From Sipunculus nudus (Eukaryota; Annelida; Sipuncula; Golfingiida; Sipunculidae), in contig CM049308.1 of assembly GCA_026874595.1 (NCBI GenBank), positions 21,679,867-21,743,866 of the forward strand: a stretch of DNA of 64,000 bases. Reading direction: 5' to 3'. The notes beneath the pieces were generated by a model. It made no database searches. It saw nothing but the letters and a program-made list of their open reading frames with translations, and was not told where the DNA came from. Numbering within the stretch: position 1 is the stretch's first letter; every line of letters starts with the position of its first letter. Shown here piece by piece: positions 27,005-40,623 of the stretch. A program made the translations under genes and the position numbers.

Positions 27005-27125
27005 TGATAAAAGGGATACCAATCTGTTAGGTACTGGGTGTAATGCTATGGGTGGTGAAAACATTGCATGGTAGTTGTCCTTTTTATTAGTTTCCTCAAG
27101 ATAATGTCAAATGTTAAAGAAAATG
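27005..27125 (+). repeat. Local direct duplication, copy 2
   Basis: Second copy of the 26671-26790 sequence, in the same orientation. The low divergence implies a recent event. The 214 bp between the copies are not repeated, so it is a spaced duplication rather than a simple tandem. Confidence 0.9.
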
Positions 27126-29721
27126 TAAGCTTTTCTAGGATTCTCACATGTCAGGAAAGCCTATGATGCCATGATTTTTCCCTGATTAAGTCAAGTCACA
27201 GTAACCCATTGTTGACTACTGTTCTAAGAAACCTATTGTACTTTGTGCACACAAAAAAGTTGTAGTTTGCCTAATAGCTATTTACTTATCAGGTTTTCCT
27301 GGAACTATTAATGAATCTTAACTATTAAGCTGGCCTTAGATGACTTTATGTCAAGTTATTTGTGGTTTGCATCAAGGAGAGTGTTATTATCTTCCTTTGT
27401 CCTTTGCTCTATGTATGGATTATTTAATAAAACTCATGGTTGGTCCGATATCTCACCAAATAATTAAACTTTACATTTAGTAATTAGGTTAAAAGGGAAT
27501 TATCACTTTTTCTTTACCATTTAGTTGTTCTTGAATTTGTACAAAATGTGCCTTCATGTGAACTATCTCTATACTTATTTTTGCATTTAGTCATAAGATT
27601 ATCTTTGAATTAAAACTAAAGAAAAGTATTATTATGTATGCCTTTATTATCCAGTTATTCTTGAATTTGTACCAAGAACAATATCTGCTTTAACTTAACA
27701 TCTCCTTTGATCTGTGTTTTGCTTGCAAGGGCTGGAACCAGCGTAAAGTCTGCATGGGTTACCTGAACTAAGGAAAATGTTTACTTTGATTAAATGTTTC
27801 TTTAGTTGAAGAAACATTCCTATATATACATTGTCAATATATGCCTTTTTATATTGTATTTGATTTCTAGGAGTCTACTGCTAGTTATTATCTCTGTGAA
27901 ATGTCAGTTGAGTGCTTCTTAAATCTGCTTCTGAAATTAATTATCCAGTGATTCTTTTGCCAGTCCAACCTGCAGTTTTCATATACCATGTAGGGCAGTT
28001 TCAAGGTCCAAGTGGTTGATTACCCAAAATAGTAATATCCAAGTTAACAACTTAACATACCCATCTGTCGGTTGTTTACACATCTATGATTATTGATAGA
28101 GATTACCTGTCTGAATAAAACTTGTGGAGAGATTTAAACTTATAAACAGGGAAAAAATATGGCTTCTTTAGCAGAGGTAAATAAAGGCTTGGTATTCACA
28201 GGTGCAAAAGTAAATAACTTTAATTACAAGAAAGAAGAAGAACAAAGCCTTATCAGCATTTAATTATAGTTGAATTAACATAACAGGCCAGGTAGGATAT
28301 TACTTCCATAATGTAGCTATGTTTTTGTGAGAATTCATTTCTATCAGAAAAATGTGATCACTTAATCCAGGTACATTTATCCTTTCACACCTGGAGTAAA
28401 ACATAAAGATACGTTTACTGGGTATACGGTAAAGGTGGTAGATGGAGGAAGCTCATTAATTTTACGAGTACGGTTGTCGGATCAAGTCCTTTAGCATCAC
28501 AGGTGTATACTAATTCATTACTGTTACAGGAAAATAATGGGGAGAGTTATTACTTAGGCAGAATGATAGACAGAATTGATCCTGCCGCTAATTAATAGCA
28601 GGCAGTTGCATTAAGCGCTCCCATGACTAATCCAGGCTGTTAACATTTAAACAAATAGAATGCTCTTTTCCACGATACCTTCCATGCACCTGGACTTCTT
28701 TCAGTCCCAAGTGAAACACCATTGATTTGAAGCATTTGTCTGCACATGTTACAAATAAAAACAGGGATTGATAGTGCATTCTGGTCGGTTAATGACTGGG
28801 ACTCTCGCAGACTCTGTGATCCAGTGTTGCCTAGAAGACTGATAGCTGCCTAGTACAGCAGCAAGTGCATATAGAAAAATATGAGATCCTCCTGCCAGAT
28901 TAATTAACAGTGGATGAATTTTTTCAACATCTTAGAAAGCCAAGACACAATAATGGTTGGAAATCAAATGAAACTCTGATTAATTTAAGTTCTGAATATA
29001 AATTACAGGTAGAAAACAGCCGAGCCAACAGCAATTAGAAGGTATTAAAAACATACTGCAGTCTAATTAGTACTTTTGTGGGATATGCCGTGAGGAAGAA
29101 AAGGAGAACAGCTTCTTTAATGTTGTTCTGTGAAGGTAGAATAAAAAAGATAGGAATGAATCATCAGACCACGGCTGCGTTTCTCCCAGTGCGTGTGTAA
29201 CAGGATAGCGGAAATGAATGAGCTGATGGACTGACATCATCTCAAGGTCTAAAATGTCACCTGTCAAAGTGGGCACTGCCATTTGTAATTAAAGTAATGA
29301 TGGTTTTCTTTAAAAAATATCACTATGTAACTTTACTCGCTGGATTGATTTCTTTTTAAATGTTTGTAATTACAACCAATATTACCAGTACCAGAACCTG
29401 TCAAAATACCACATCTCCGCCACATTGTTATAATTCACACCTGGAGGAATGCTGAATTATGTCTTGAAGAAAAATGTATTGACATTTATGTGATCAGAAC
29501 CAGGTCATAATTACTGTATATTTAATTTTTAAACTTAATTCACTTTAATTAGCTGTCAAACTGCAATGTATAAAACGCAAAGTATGCCTTTTATCATTTT
29601 GAGACCCTTATGTTTATTATCTATGTCTTATTCTCCTTGGATAAAAAAAAATCACACTTATTTTCATGAGTATATGTGAAGAGAAGAGTAATACAACATC
29701 TTAACAAATGCTGTACATAAA
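27126..29721. other. Non-coding DNA with a candidate regulatory block at 28.4-29.3 kb
   Basis: No exon is supported. The part from about 28380 to 29290 is of mixed composition and holds several TAATTA-type words (for example GCTAATTAATAGC near 28588) and CpGs among AT-rich neighbours. This is the texture I would expect of a conserved intronic enhancer, but I cannot test conservation. Confidence 0.35.
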
Positions 29722-30061
29722 CTTAGGTTGCCTTCATATTCGCGAGGTTAAAATTTCGTGATTTTCACTTTTATTTAGCATCAAATGTTAAATGGATTAA
29801 TGATATCAAATAATATGTGCACAAAATCGTAACGAATGTAAGGGGACCTAAGTGAATATTGAATGAGTAGAAATTACTCTTTATGATTAACAGGTAATTT
29901 GAAAGATTTGACATCATTTATTTTAGTAACCTTTTTCGTTTCTACCTGCCTAAGACAAAAGGGCTTCTTATTCACAAAGGTTCAAATTTTGTGACAAATT
30001 TCTGTTTGCAAATATTGTGAATTGGAAATGGAAACCCTTGCAAACAAAAAGGCAACCACAG
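29722..30061. mobile_element. TA-flanked MITE, family C, copy 2
   Basis: The left end is TTAGGTTGCCTTCATATTCG, then CGAGGTTAAAATTTCGTGAT. The right end is AACCCTTGCAAACAAAAAGG followed by CAACCACAG-TA. The right terminus is intact; the left terminus has changed (CTTAGGTTG where other copies have CTGTGGTTG). It is non-coding. Confidence 0.82.
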
Positions 30062-31420
30062 TAAATGGTTTTGTTACAAAGAACATTTTTGTCAAAAAAA
30101 CTTTTTACACATGATCCACCATACCATGATAAAGCAGTTTTTCTTTGGAATAATTATCTTATGAATTACCATTAAGGAACAGTCGCACTTCATGGAATGT
30201 AGACCCTGAGGTACACTAATAGGTTGGAGGGATCATATTAATCAGAAATGACCACTGCACGGAGAGAGGGATGATGTCATGCTGGTCTTGATGTCCGGCA
30301 GGAAGAGTCCAGCACTGGACAAGTAAGGGTCCGGCCCTGCAGCTTGTCCACAAGGGAAATCTCTTCACTGATCTAGTTAGCAACAGCCTCTATCATATCC
30401 GATTAGTGTAGCCTCCACTGCACAAAAACACTGGGTTCTAACTCCCAGTTATCCTTCCACTATTACATTTTGAACTAAGCGTATTATCCTATTAGTGTGC
30501 TGAGTCAGCCCAGATTGTCAGCTTGGTCACAGTTAGTCTCTGATGGGAAGGCCATTAATTAAGCGTGGATACTTTAGTAATTGTTGGACAGGGAATCCAC
30601 TTTTACTTTTATTGTCAGGAAACAAAGGGGAGGGGAGCACTTCAGATTCTTTCTTGAAACCTCTGCAGGAAGTGTCTTAGTGCAGTGTCATATGGGTCAA
30701 AGGATATGCATGCTGCATCCTGCCTGTGTTGTACTCCTCAATGGACAAGCTACAGTTCGTTTCCAGTTTTGACCACGCATATCTTTGTTGAAGGCATGCC
30801 TACCTGGTATGATGCCTTCCACACATTGGTCGTTTTTTAGTCGGTGACACCAGAGAGCTTTTTGGTTGATTAGTGATTGTAGTATTCTGCCCCATTAGTG
30901 CACAGTATGGTGCAACACTTGCCTAAGTTTACGGCACTCTAAATCGTAAAAGCTTTTGTGGCCAAACCAGGCATTGTGGCCTTCTGGTTGGCTCTGGTTT
31001 CAACCACTTTGTTTTGAGCATCCACACAGGTCAGCCAAGTTTACCAGCCACATGCTGTTTACTCCTATTATAGCTGCATGCATTGTAAGAGATCCCACAA
31101 TTGAATTCAGCTCTCTCGTTAGTAATCACAATTTGTTTCCAAGCTCACCAAATGGCAACTTCTCTTTTATGATTTTATTTGAAGAAATTGTTTAAAAAAT
31201 TGCCAGAATATTTATAATAAAAATATTTTTAATTCATTAGTTTTATGCCATTAACATATCATGATGACGTCTTTACTAAAAAATTAAGGTAGTGATCTAA
31301 GGACATAGTAAAATTAATAAAAACAGGATTTCTTAATTGTATAGTGAATTTAAAAAAACACATCCTTTACAAAGATTTGTAAAGTCTTGACCTCAAAAAA
31401 GCAGTTCATAGATATATAGT
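30062..31420. other. Non-coding DNA with a mixed-composition block
   Basis: About 30170-30560 is of mixed composition with several CpGs and may be a conserved element; 30581-31195 has short open stretches without domains. No exon is supported. Confidence 0.35.
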
Positions 31421-31500
31421 TTGAAACACTAACTTGCACAGCAATCATTCATATTTTATCGATTGAAACACTAAATTGCACAGCAATCATTCATATTTTG
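31421..31500 (+). repeat. Tandem duplication, 42-bp period, two units
   Basis: TTGAAACACTAA, one variable base, then TTGCACAGCAATCATTCATATTTT occurs at 31421 and again at 31463 with a single difference inside the match. Confidence 0.9.
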
Positions 31501-34500
31501 TTTCTTTGAAGTGATTGATATGATGGCTTAGATATATGTGTATAGATATATATACCTCCACATAGTGCGATATGGCACATTTATCAATGCAAAGTAAGTA
31601 GATTATTTTATAATTGAAGTTAAAAAAAGTCAGTTAAAATTGGATATGAGATGGTGTTTTGGTGTTTCTTTGTCCCTTTCTTTATATCAATTCTTGATTT
31701 TTATAAAAATGTTAGATTTATATTGTTGATATGTAAGAGGTTAAATTGATATTCATGGTCTTTGATTAATTATTCAAGCTTATAGTGAAAAACCATTTGA
31801 ATTTTATTAAATAATTATTATTTTACTTTATTTATTCATTTAAAAGTCAGTTAACAATAATATTATTTCTTGTGCATATTTTTCTTTATTCAGCGAAAAA
31901 ACAAAGAAAACTAAACAGATCAAAGTATGACATCCTTATGATTGTGGGTTAAGAATCCGGGAATCTAATTTGACCGTATCGTCTTGTACAGAAGGAACCA
32001 ATTATGACAGTTTCCATTTTGTCTTCCAAGGGTTGGACCTTACTCTCCTTGGTATCATAGTGTCCACAGTGATGGGAATTTGGTCATTTATTTCTGATTC
32101 ATCTGTGGGAACAAAGGCTTGTTAATGATGAAGTTCACCAGGTCAGATTGGCTGCGCCCTGCCGATTCATTCATCTGTGCAGATAATCAAGCTGCAAAGA
32201 ACGCCACTTCAAAAGTATCTTTATGGTTCAGCACTGACGAACGCCTATCATTCCGAGCTGTGTCCTCAAAGCTGGCAATTGTCTGCTGTAATAACTTCAG
32301 CCGCCTGTATGCTAATGAGCCATAAGTGACATTGAGACACAAAAGGTCCGTGACCACCCTGGGGCTGGTCACACAGGGGGTGATGTGTGGGGTTGTTGAT
32401 CACTTAAACCTCCTCTGGAAACTGTCAGCTTAGCTCAGTCACATCCAGCATAGAGATCGTAAAGATAAATTTCCGAGTGGCATAAGTTACCATAACTTGA
32501 GCAAGTTTATTTAAATCAGGCAGTAAGTTAAAGCCACATGTTAATAGTGACATGCCTGATGCATGTTAAAGGGTGGTTTGTCCCCACTGATGTCTTGCGC
32601 ATGACAGATGGGGTGTTTGGGGCATCCAGGCAGTGATTAAAGTGAATTCTTTAGCAAACAGCCCTGTTCATTGTACTCTCCAACTGTACAAAAGGACTCA
32701 ACATTTGCAAGCTTGGGTTGGTGCATGGATTAGGTGTAGGCGCGTAGCTTTGAATTGTCAATATCCTCATTATACTCATCAGTCTATACACAATGACTGG
32801 GGCCAGATGTTAAGCATACATGGAGTGAACTTGGATTATTCTGTGATCATATTGAAGGTATCAAACGGTGATCTGTGCTCTCTGGTTTTATGAAGTACTC
32901 ACACAGATCAGCATAGTCATAGGATACTTAGGGATGGTTCTGGATTGAGAGGGGAAGTTAATTATGGACACACAGATACCTTGCAATAGATCGTTATACT
33001 GAGCACACAAAGTTTCCTGGATTTACTACTTGTAGGGGGATACTACACTTGTGAGTTCAGATATTACAGTCAGTGTTCACCAGGTAGGCGTTTTGTACTG
33101 TTTAGCTAAATTTGTCTTATTATATACTAAAGCCTTAGAAAATTATTTCGATGATTTATAATGAAAAGAAGATGACCACCCATATATAGTTCCTACCTTG
33201 CAATACTTGTGGCAATAAATGCCAGTATTCAAGAAATTTATGACAAAGCCTCTGTATTAATGTCAAAGGTGTGAAAAAGAAATCATCATGACATGACTGA
33301 GTATCTACAGATGTGTTTCTAAATTAAGATTATTTAACAGTGCATGACTTAAAGTATTTAATAAATGAAAACAACAAACTTTATTAAAAGTTTTTATGAA
33401 ATCAAGTCTTGCAGTGTATTTGAGGAAACCTTTTGACATGCAGTGAGCCAAGATGTACTTGACTTTACTGGCTTCACAATCAGAATGAAAATACCTCTTT
33501 TTGGGAAAAAAACCTCTGTTTGTAAAAGAGATGAAAAGCACATTTATGGTCAAAGGTGTGCAAATCATACCCATGACTGAAAGTTTGTTTCATTTATAGT
33601 GCTTCACTAAATACTCCTGTACTAGGGAACCTTGCCATGGAAAAATGGTAATATTCCAGTTTTATAGTGTCTTTTTTCATATTAAATTGACTGTAGATTC
33701 ATTTAGGCAGAAGCAAGTAGAAAAACGTAATATATTCTAAGGTAAAAACAAAACTGGGTAAAATCCTGGCAAATAATGTAAAGTGTTTTGCACCCAACCA
33801 GGAGCCCTGAAGAAGTGGTTTTCATTCTGGTATGGACATCAAATAGTTCATATATATAGATATAGATTATATATATACACATATATGAGAAACTGTTATA
33901 GACAGATATAACTAGCTTGGTCCTTGTCCAGGCAACAGTACAATACAGCAGCTCCACATGACACTGTGTAAACCTCTTGTAGTAACTACTCCACTGATGA
34001 ATTAAGCCATGCTACTACAGCTACAACTGGGAGCGTACTATACATTGATTTTCAGGGGAAGTCCTGTGAAGTACTTGTAGACATGGTGTCTGGGTGTGAG
34101 AGGATTTGAATTCTGTTTATTAGAAATACATTGATCTGCTTCACACGCCTGTATGAAGTAGGACGATCTCTTGTGGAGGAAGATCGAGGATTAGCGGCCA
34201 TATGGTGCCACACTGCCTGTCTCCTGTGTTTGATTAAGACCCTGTGCAAAATGTATGTATAGATTCAAGTTATTGTCATATGGACATCCATACCCCTTCT
34301 CCATATCATGATGATGTATTATACATTTACTCTGGATTTTTGTTCTCATAAGTGAAATATGATCATATGTATAGATAAACCAACTGCACAAAATATGTTG
34401 GTTCATTGTTTTTCACAAGTTTATAAATATACAGTTGGTCCAGTCACATGTAAACTTTTTAACAAAATTTTTAAAGTTTTTATCATATGTAATTGACTGT

Positions 34501-35107
34501 ATTTGCTTATACTCACAATTAAGATTAGTAATATTGTTTCAGAGGTAATGAAGCAAACTTTCCAAATGTCCACATATTATTTTAAAGTTTTTATCAGTAT
34601 TTGAATTATATTTGCTTTATATTTTAAATTCATATGAATTTTCATATGGATTTGTTTCATATCCAAATTAAAAGACTCAGTTAACAGGAAATCAAAATTG
34701 AAATATTAGCACAAAGTTGATTTGTGATGTTCATTTTATTGAAAGAACAAATTAACAAATGTCTGTTTGCCCTGTGCCACTGTTGAAATACAAATTTAGT
34801 TTTATTTATTATCATTGAACAAGATACAGATGCTGCTTCTCAAATTTTCAATATTACATCAGGTCAATGAAAACCAGGATATTGACATTGACTAACTGTG
34901 GAGATCAAGTAACAGCCCAGATGTGAAGTTTTTATTAGTTCCACCAGTTTGGGTTAATTTGACTCAAATTACATCACAGGTGTCTAGTTACTCATTAATT
35001 CTCCAGAGAATCCAGACAGCCATGGGACTTGGCAAATTTTCATTTTTCCGTTCTCTGGCTTTTGCCTGTCATAGGTGAATGGATTCAAGTGGAGCAAAAC
35101 TGAACTT
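31501..35107. other. Non-coding DNA with a candidate regulatory block at 32.1-32.45 kb
   Basis: Mostly AT-rich. The block at about 32110-32460 is GC- and CpG-enriched and open in opposite frames on both strands (68 and 61 codons), more like a conserved non-coding element than an exon. Two related stretches of about 40 bp (TTTTAAAGTTTTTATCA) lie near 34468 and 34580. A TATA-rich run lies at about 33853-33885. Confidence 0.35.
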
Positions 35108-35169
35108 AGCACAAGAGTGGTGTATTGTCTGACATCACAGCACAAGAGTGGTGTATTGTCTGACATCAC
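35108..35169 (+). repeat. Perfect 31-bp tandem duplication
   Basis: Two identical head-to-tail copies of a 31-bp sequence starting AGCACAAGAGTGG and ending TGACATCAC. No differences are visible, which suggests a recent slippage event. Confidence 0.95.
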
Positions 35170-35539
35170 ATTGAGGCCTCTAACAGGCTGTAATGCCCTG
35201 GGCAGGGATTACATGGGATCCCTACTAGCCAGCAGTGGTGTGTAAATGACTAAAAATCATTGAAACCTCCAGCTGAAAATCAGTAAACATGCGCAGGAAT
35301 ATAAACTGCCACTGCTTACACTATTGAAGCCTCCAGGCATGCACATGGCAGCCCAATAGGCTTAAATATATGCTTAGCTGCTGCAATAACCCTTTGGGGC
35401 TGCTAGGCCGTTCAGCCTATTGCCCTTACTGAGCTACATCACTAGCTGATTTAATCACGGTAAAGCAGGATAGAATCTCATTGCTTTGTCTGTCTGGTTG
35501 TCAAATCCTTTCTTTATAACAGTGGCAGTTTCAGATTTT

Positions 35540-35541
<2 letters not shown>

Positions 35542-35601
<60 letters not shown>
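35542..35601. repeat. (TA)n microsatellite, 60 bp
   Basis: Uninterrupted alternating T and A over 60 bases, followed by a TTTTAAAATTTAAAA palindromic stretch. Confidence 0.97.
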
Positions 35602-35603
<2 letters not shown>

Positions 35604-36189
35604 TTTAAAATTTAAAACCTTTATGATTTTGTTTTTAAACACAAATATTCCAATTTATATAGCAGTGTTTACAGTAAAGGCATCAATTAAAATGACAAAA
35701 AGCTTCATATTTAATAAATAAAACTGACACTTCAAAATAACACATTACTTTATTTGACTGGACTTGTGTCATTAAAAGCTATATATTTAATCAATTTAAC
35801 TTAACTCCATTGAGTTCAACATATCAGACATTGCTGTGGTTGACTGGATGTTTTATTCATGTATATCAGAATCAAAATATGTTTCAGTCTTATGTATGTT
35901 CTACATTTTTCACCAGATTGCAGGATGTCTTAATAAGCTTTACATGGATAGGAGTAACTTGAGCAGAAAAGTGTAGCTCTATCTATCACCAGGGGCTGGA
36001 GTTAGCTTTATAGTGCCCTCAGGTTTGAATATATTCAAACTTAGAAGCATATAGTGTTGTAGTTACTTGGTTCATGTAACACCTGTTCTGTCAATATACC
36101 TATTTGGGCTTACATCCTGAGGAAAACCAATTAGTTCACATAGCTCCTAAAATATACGTTTATTACTCATGTTATCTTATAATAATCAG

Positions 36190-36298
36190 CCATATATTGG
36201 ATATCTAGTGCAAACAGAAGATGTCAGAAGAAAGAAAAAAAGAATATAAAAAAACTTTTTAAATCAATAGTTTTGCACTGCGGGAGCTAAATGGGTCT
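36190..36298 (+). repeat. Dispersed repeat, family D, copy 1
   Basis: It shares the ordered words CCATATATTGGA, AACAGAAGATGTCAGAAGAAAG, an A-rich stretch, ATAGTTTTGCACT and GGAG-CTAAATGGG with 37357-37460. Divergence is moderate. Its class is unknown; the pattern resembles a repeat I associate with lophotrochozoan genomes. Confidence 0.6.
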
Positions 36299-37356
36299 AA
36301 AGAAGAAGACAAAAGCAACTAATGCACAAATTCACTTCAATAAAAACAAATATTTAATATTTCAGACCAACATGATTTTATGGTTTAAACAGTAGAATGG
36401 ACTTGTTTTTATTACTATAAGCATGTCTGATTAGACTTTAATTATAAGTTTTCATTATAGGTTTAAAGGTTACAGGGTACTTTCATAATAACAAATTTCT
36501 CAAAAACAGTTAATCAAAGATGGCTAAGTTATATAAGATTTTATTTATAACCAATTAATTGAAAGGTCATTTTAGTTGTTTTTTTAAGCATGTCTGCTGA
36601 AAACAGCAAATTTAAATTACACCCCAACTACAGGATTTTCATACATGATAAGAACATTGTTTTTAAAGTAACATTTTCTTAATATTGGTTAACAATCATT
36701 CACTATCAAATGTTTGAATGTAGATGTATGGAATCGTTGAGCAATCACTGGTATCCTCCCCCAGTGCCCACAGCTAAACGATATTTAGGGAATCAGCTAT
36801 GGAATTGATAACTTTCATTAAAGGGGCCCAATCCTCTATCTGACCTTTATAAACTAAACATAATCCTTTAGAGCTTTCATAAAAATAGTCCAGAAAATGT
36901 AAATACCACCAAACACAGGCTGCTTGTTTTGTTTATATCAACTTGTTTATAATATGTGGGGGCCTGTCAAAATAAAACAAATTCAACAAGGGCATCTAGC
37001 TGCAAGTCAGATAAGCCAGAGCCTTGCAGTTGCACATAGCATTTTGCAACAAGTGACATTCCTACCTTCACATATATGCAATCTACCACCGTAGGTTACA
37101 TGTTTTTCCCATTTGTCAACAGTGCTGTGTTTACAAACATGTTTTTGATAAACAAGTTCATATATCCTTCACAAAGGCATTATAAGAATTTTTCACACCC
37201 AAAATCACCCTTAGATCATTAATATATACACAAAGGAAGCCAGAAATCATGTAAATTCTTTTTCATAAGGTAGGTGAATGGGCACCTTAAATAATCATAT
37301 GCAAATCTGTGACCTGGGACTAACATTATGCCCCAATTTCAGCTTTTGAAAATTAG

Positions 37357-37460
37357 CCATATTGGAGAATTAGCGCCAACAGAAAATGCCAAAAGAAAGA
37401 AAATGAAAAAAAATTTTTGTAGAAATTGATGGTTTGCACTTAGGGAGGATCTAAGTGGGC
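37357..37460 (+). repeat. Dispersed repeat, family D, copy 2
   Basis: Second copy, same orientation, about 1.17 kb downstream: CCATATTGGA, AACAGAAAATGCCAAAAG, an A-rich stretch, GATGGTTTGCACT and GGAGGATCTAAGTGGGC. It is non-coding. Confidence 0.6.
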
Positions 37461-40163
37461 CCACCCACAAAAATTGGTTTGCCAAATGTGAATATAGAAA
37501 TAAACTCATTTAACCATATAAACCTCCCTGTCCTATGTGGGGATAGAGGCTGAATTATAATGAAAGCAGAAAAGCATAAACCTTTAATTATGCCAAAACC
37601 AAATTCTTCAGGTAGTATAGTAAAATGCCTGATAAACCTGTAGGTATTATCGTGATGTGTTTGTCGTTAATGATGATGTATTGGCAAACAGACTGGTGGA
37701 AGCTGATGATGATTTCTAGCTTGTAAAAGAAGCAGACTAAACATTGCATGACTGGGCGCATTATTTTCCAATACAGTCCTGATGCCTAATAGGTCCAAAA
37801 TAGCCGCTGGTCAGTTATTGACGTACTGTCCGGACAATGAGCAGCCAGGTGTCAAGCCATTCTTTAATTTTCTGTTTGATTTGACGTGATCACGCACTGT
37901 CACGCGGGCTGATTGGGAAGGCCTATAATTAAATTGTGTGGCAGTTTTGATCGGGCTGCTGGGGGCATTGATGACCTGTATAATTATAACTGCTTAAAGT
38001 GACGGATATTAACCACTCTCTCTATATGCCTATTTGTAATGTTAAGGCTCCTCAGGACAGGGTAGAGAGGTCAGGTGGAAATGTGTTCTGTGGACCAGAA
38101 ATGCCTTGCCCAGTGCTCATTACTACACAGAACCAAACCATCCTGGGAAAGAAAAAGAAAAAAACCTGGAAATGAATAGCCCTTTTCCATTTCAGGGAAA
38201 TATCAATTAATTGGAGAAAAATCAGTCAAGTCAGGGGAATACTGAGTAATTCTGTTGGCCCAATAGAAGAGGTGGCCAGTCTAATATATCTCATGTCCTA
38301 ACAACTTTGTCACTGAAGTGTGAAAATCAGTGAAATGGGTCAAAATATTTACTCTGGAATTTTCGAAAAATTCCCCAGGGAAAAGTCAGAGTAATTTGTT
38401 TACAGTGTTTTTTTAAAGTGTTAGGAACTATTCTGGTATTTACTGTTAAACTAACTATTGATAAGAGGGATACAAATCTTATTCTCTGTATATTTACATA
38501 AAAGATCTTTTAATTATAAAAAAAATGGTTGAATAAAGATTATTGCTTATATTACTCCCATGCAGGAGGCCTAGGTTGTTAGGCCTGCAGATGGTACACA
38601 GTGATAAGAAGGATGATAACTATAACAAAGGATGCTGAATTATTATACAGACCACCAGCATCACAGCCATACCCCATTAAGTTGATGACCCCCCCAAAAA
38701 ATTACACATTAGTTTTTTTTATAAAAAAAATATGTGAGGTTGAATTAAAAGGAGCTCCTCTAGTTTCAGTAGCACTAAGTGCAGCAGGGACTGGTTTGAA
38801 GTAAGAGAAGCCGGTTATCTGGCACTAAAGCATGGTAATTAGTCGGTCAAGTTTGCAGGTAGGCAGATGCGAAACCCAGCAGCGTAGAGAAACTATTCGA
38901 TGAGCGTAAGGGATAAAATGGCAGTTTGGGTCTCCCCTGGTTCCAAAGCATGCCAAGCCCTATAGTCTTACATAGGAAAAAAGAACGTTTGAATGAAAAC
39001 CATGGTCTCTTTTTCTACAAGGCAGATGCTAGGGGTTAATAACAGGGTTGTCCTTATACCAATGTTTGGTTCTCTATACCTGTCAGTCATGGAGCTAAAT
39101 GGGAGATTTGCATGACAGCCGACCAGGCATTGTTCAGATTTAGACTTCCGTGTAACAGCCACAACACTGTCCTCTTTGTATGTCACAAGTTCACATCAAA
39201 TCCACTCGTATCAGAATCACTCACTATTTGAGATCTGAAAAAGTGCTGCCTGCTCTTTGTGTCTGTAAGTTGTTTATTTGTCGATGTTTATCTGTCTATG
39301 AATTGAGATGATGAGACATACAGATACTTATATTCATGGTTAAAGGTTGTAGGTGTAACGCAGGTGACATCATATTAGTTATGCATATGCAGCAAGAAAT
39401 AATAGGTTGGCCGGTTTATAAAAAATGGTGCAAAATAGAATATGTCAAGTTATTGTTTAATACAGAATAACAGAAATAACAGATTACACAGAAACAGAGT
39501 TTATATGTTTATGGCCTAACAAAACAATTGCTGAATTAAAATACTGATCACCTGTCTTCCCTGTTAGTGTACAACAGCTTTTAACAGCTACAGACTGTGA
39601 AAAGCTTTACTAACAAATTTGAGAAATCATTATCTAACTTTAGATTACCTTAAGAGATAATAACACAACATATTTATTAGTATTATATTTGTTAAAATAT
39701 CATATGTAATCAAAATAGAAATGATATATGATAAATGATATTTGCTGTATAATTTTCAGTTCATTTGGGTAAGACAGACATGCTGGTGGTGGTGTTAAAA
39801 ACACTATATTTGCACATATTTATTGTGCTTAATTATCTATTTATGCTTCTGTCACAGGACTTAGCATTAATGGTTAACCACTTGCCTTGGGCAAGTAAGG
39901 TTCTAGGAAATTGAGATACTACTTGCCTGAATGGGCAGGTAGGTGCAACATTTACATTGAATCTGAGTTAGCCTTTATCTTTCTTTATCTTAGATTCCTG
40001 TATATTTTAAATAAGTTTTACAGGTATTAAATAGAAATATTACATAATATTAACATACAACAAATCATGCAACACAACCATGTGGAACACACTTTTGTCT
40101 GTGGCTATAACTATTAATTCAACAGTTAAGTCAAGTCCTGTATCAGATGAACAGAATGACTTA
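37461..40163. other. Non-coding DNA with a candidate regulatory block at 37.64-38.02 kb
   Basis: The block has high complexity and CpGs in an AT-rich setting, with words such as GTCGTTAATGATG, ACGTGATCACGC and CCTATAATTAAATTG. No exon is supported here or in the rest of the stretch. Confidence 0.35.
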
Positions 40164-40623
40164 CTGTGGTTGGCTTCATATTTGCAAGGTTAAATTTTCG
40201 TGATTTTGCCTTACATTAACTTACACAATTACTTAACCATTATTACATAAATAACCTAATATGCACACAAAATCTTTAGAATTAATTTTTACGTGGAGGC
40301 GTGGACCTTAGGAAACATAGACTAAGTTGAAAATTGTCTTCAGTGGTGGATGATGTAAAAAGATTTGATAATTAATTAAAAAATCAATCTTTGATTTATA
40401 AAATCAGTCAGTTGAGTTATGGCTAACACAAAAATATATTAATATTGAAGCTACCATGCATATTATATGGGCATATTATGAGATCCCAGTGAGGCTATAG
40501 TATATGTGGCTGTTCACATGTGCTGAAGAGGATTCATATTCATGTAGGTTTTATTTTCACAATCATTTCCCTTTCATGAACATGGTGACTTTGAAACCCT
40601 CACTAACAAAATGCCAACCACAG
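40164..40623. mobile_element. TA-flanked MITE, family C, copy 3
   Basis: It starts TA-CTGTGGTTGGCTTCATATT, continues AAGGTTAAATTTTCGTGAT, and ends CCCTCACTAACAAAATGCCAACCACAG-TA. Both termini are intact: CTGTGGTTGGC against the inverse of GCCAACCACAG. At 460 bp it is the longest of the three copies; the extra length is internal and AT-rich. It has no coding capacity. Confidence 0.87.
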
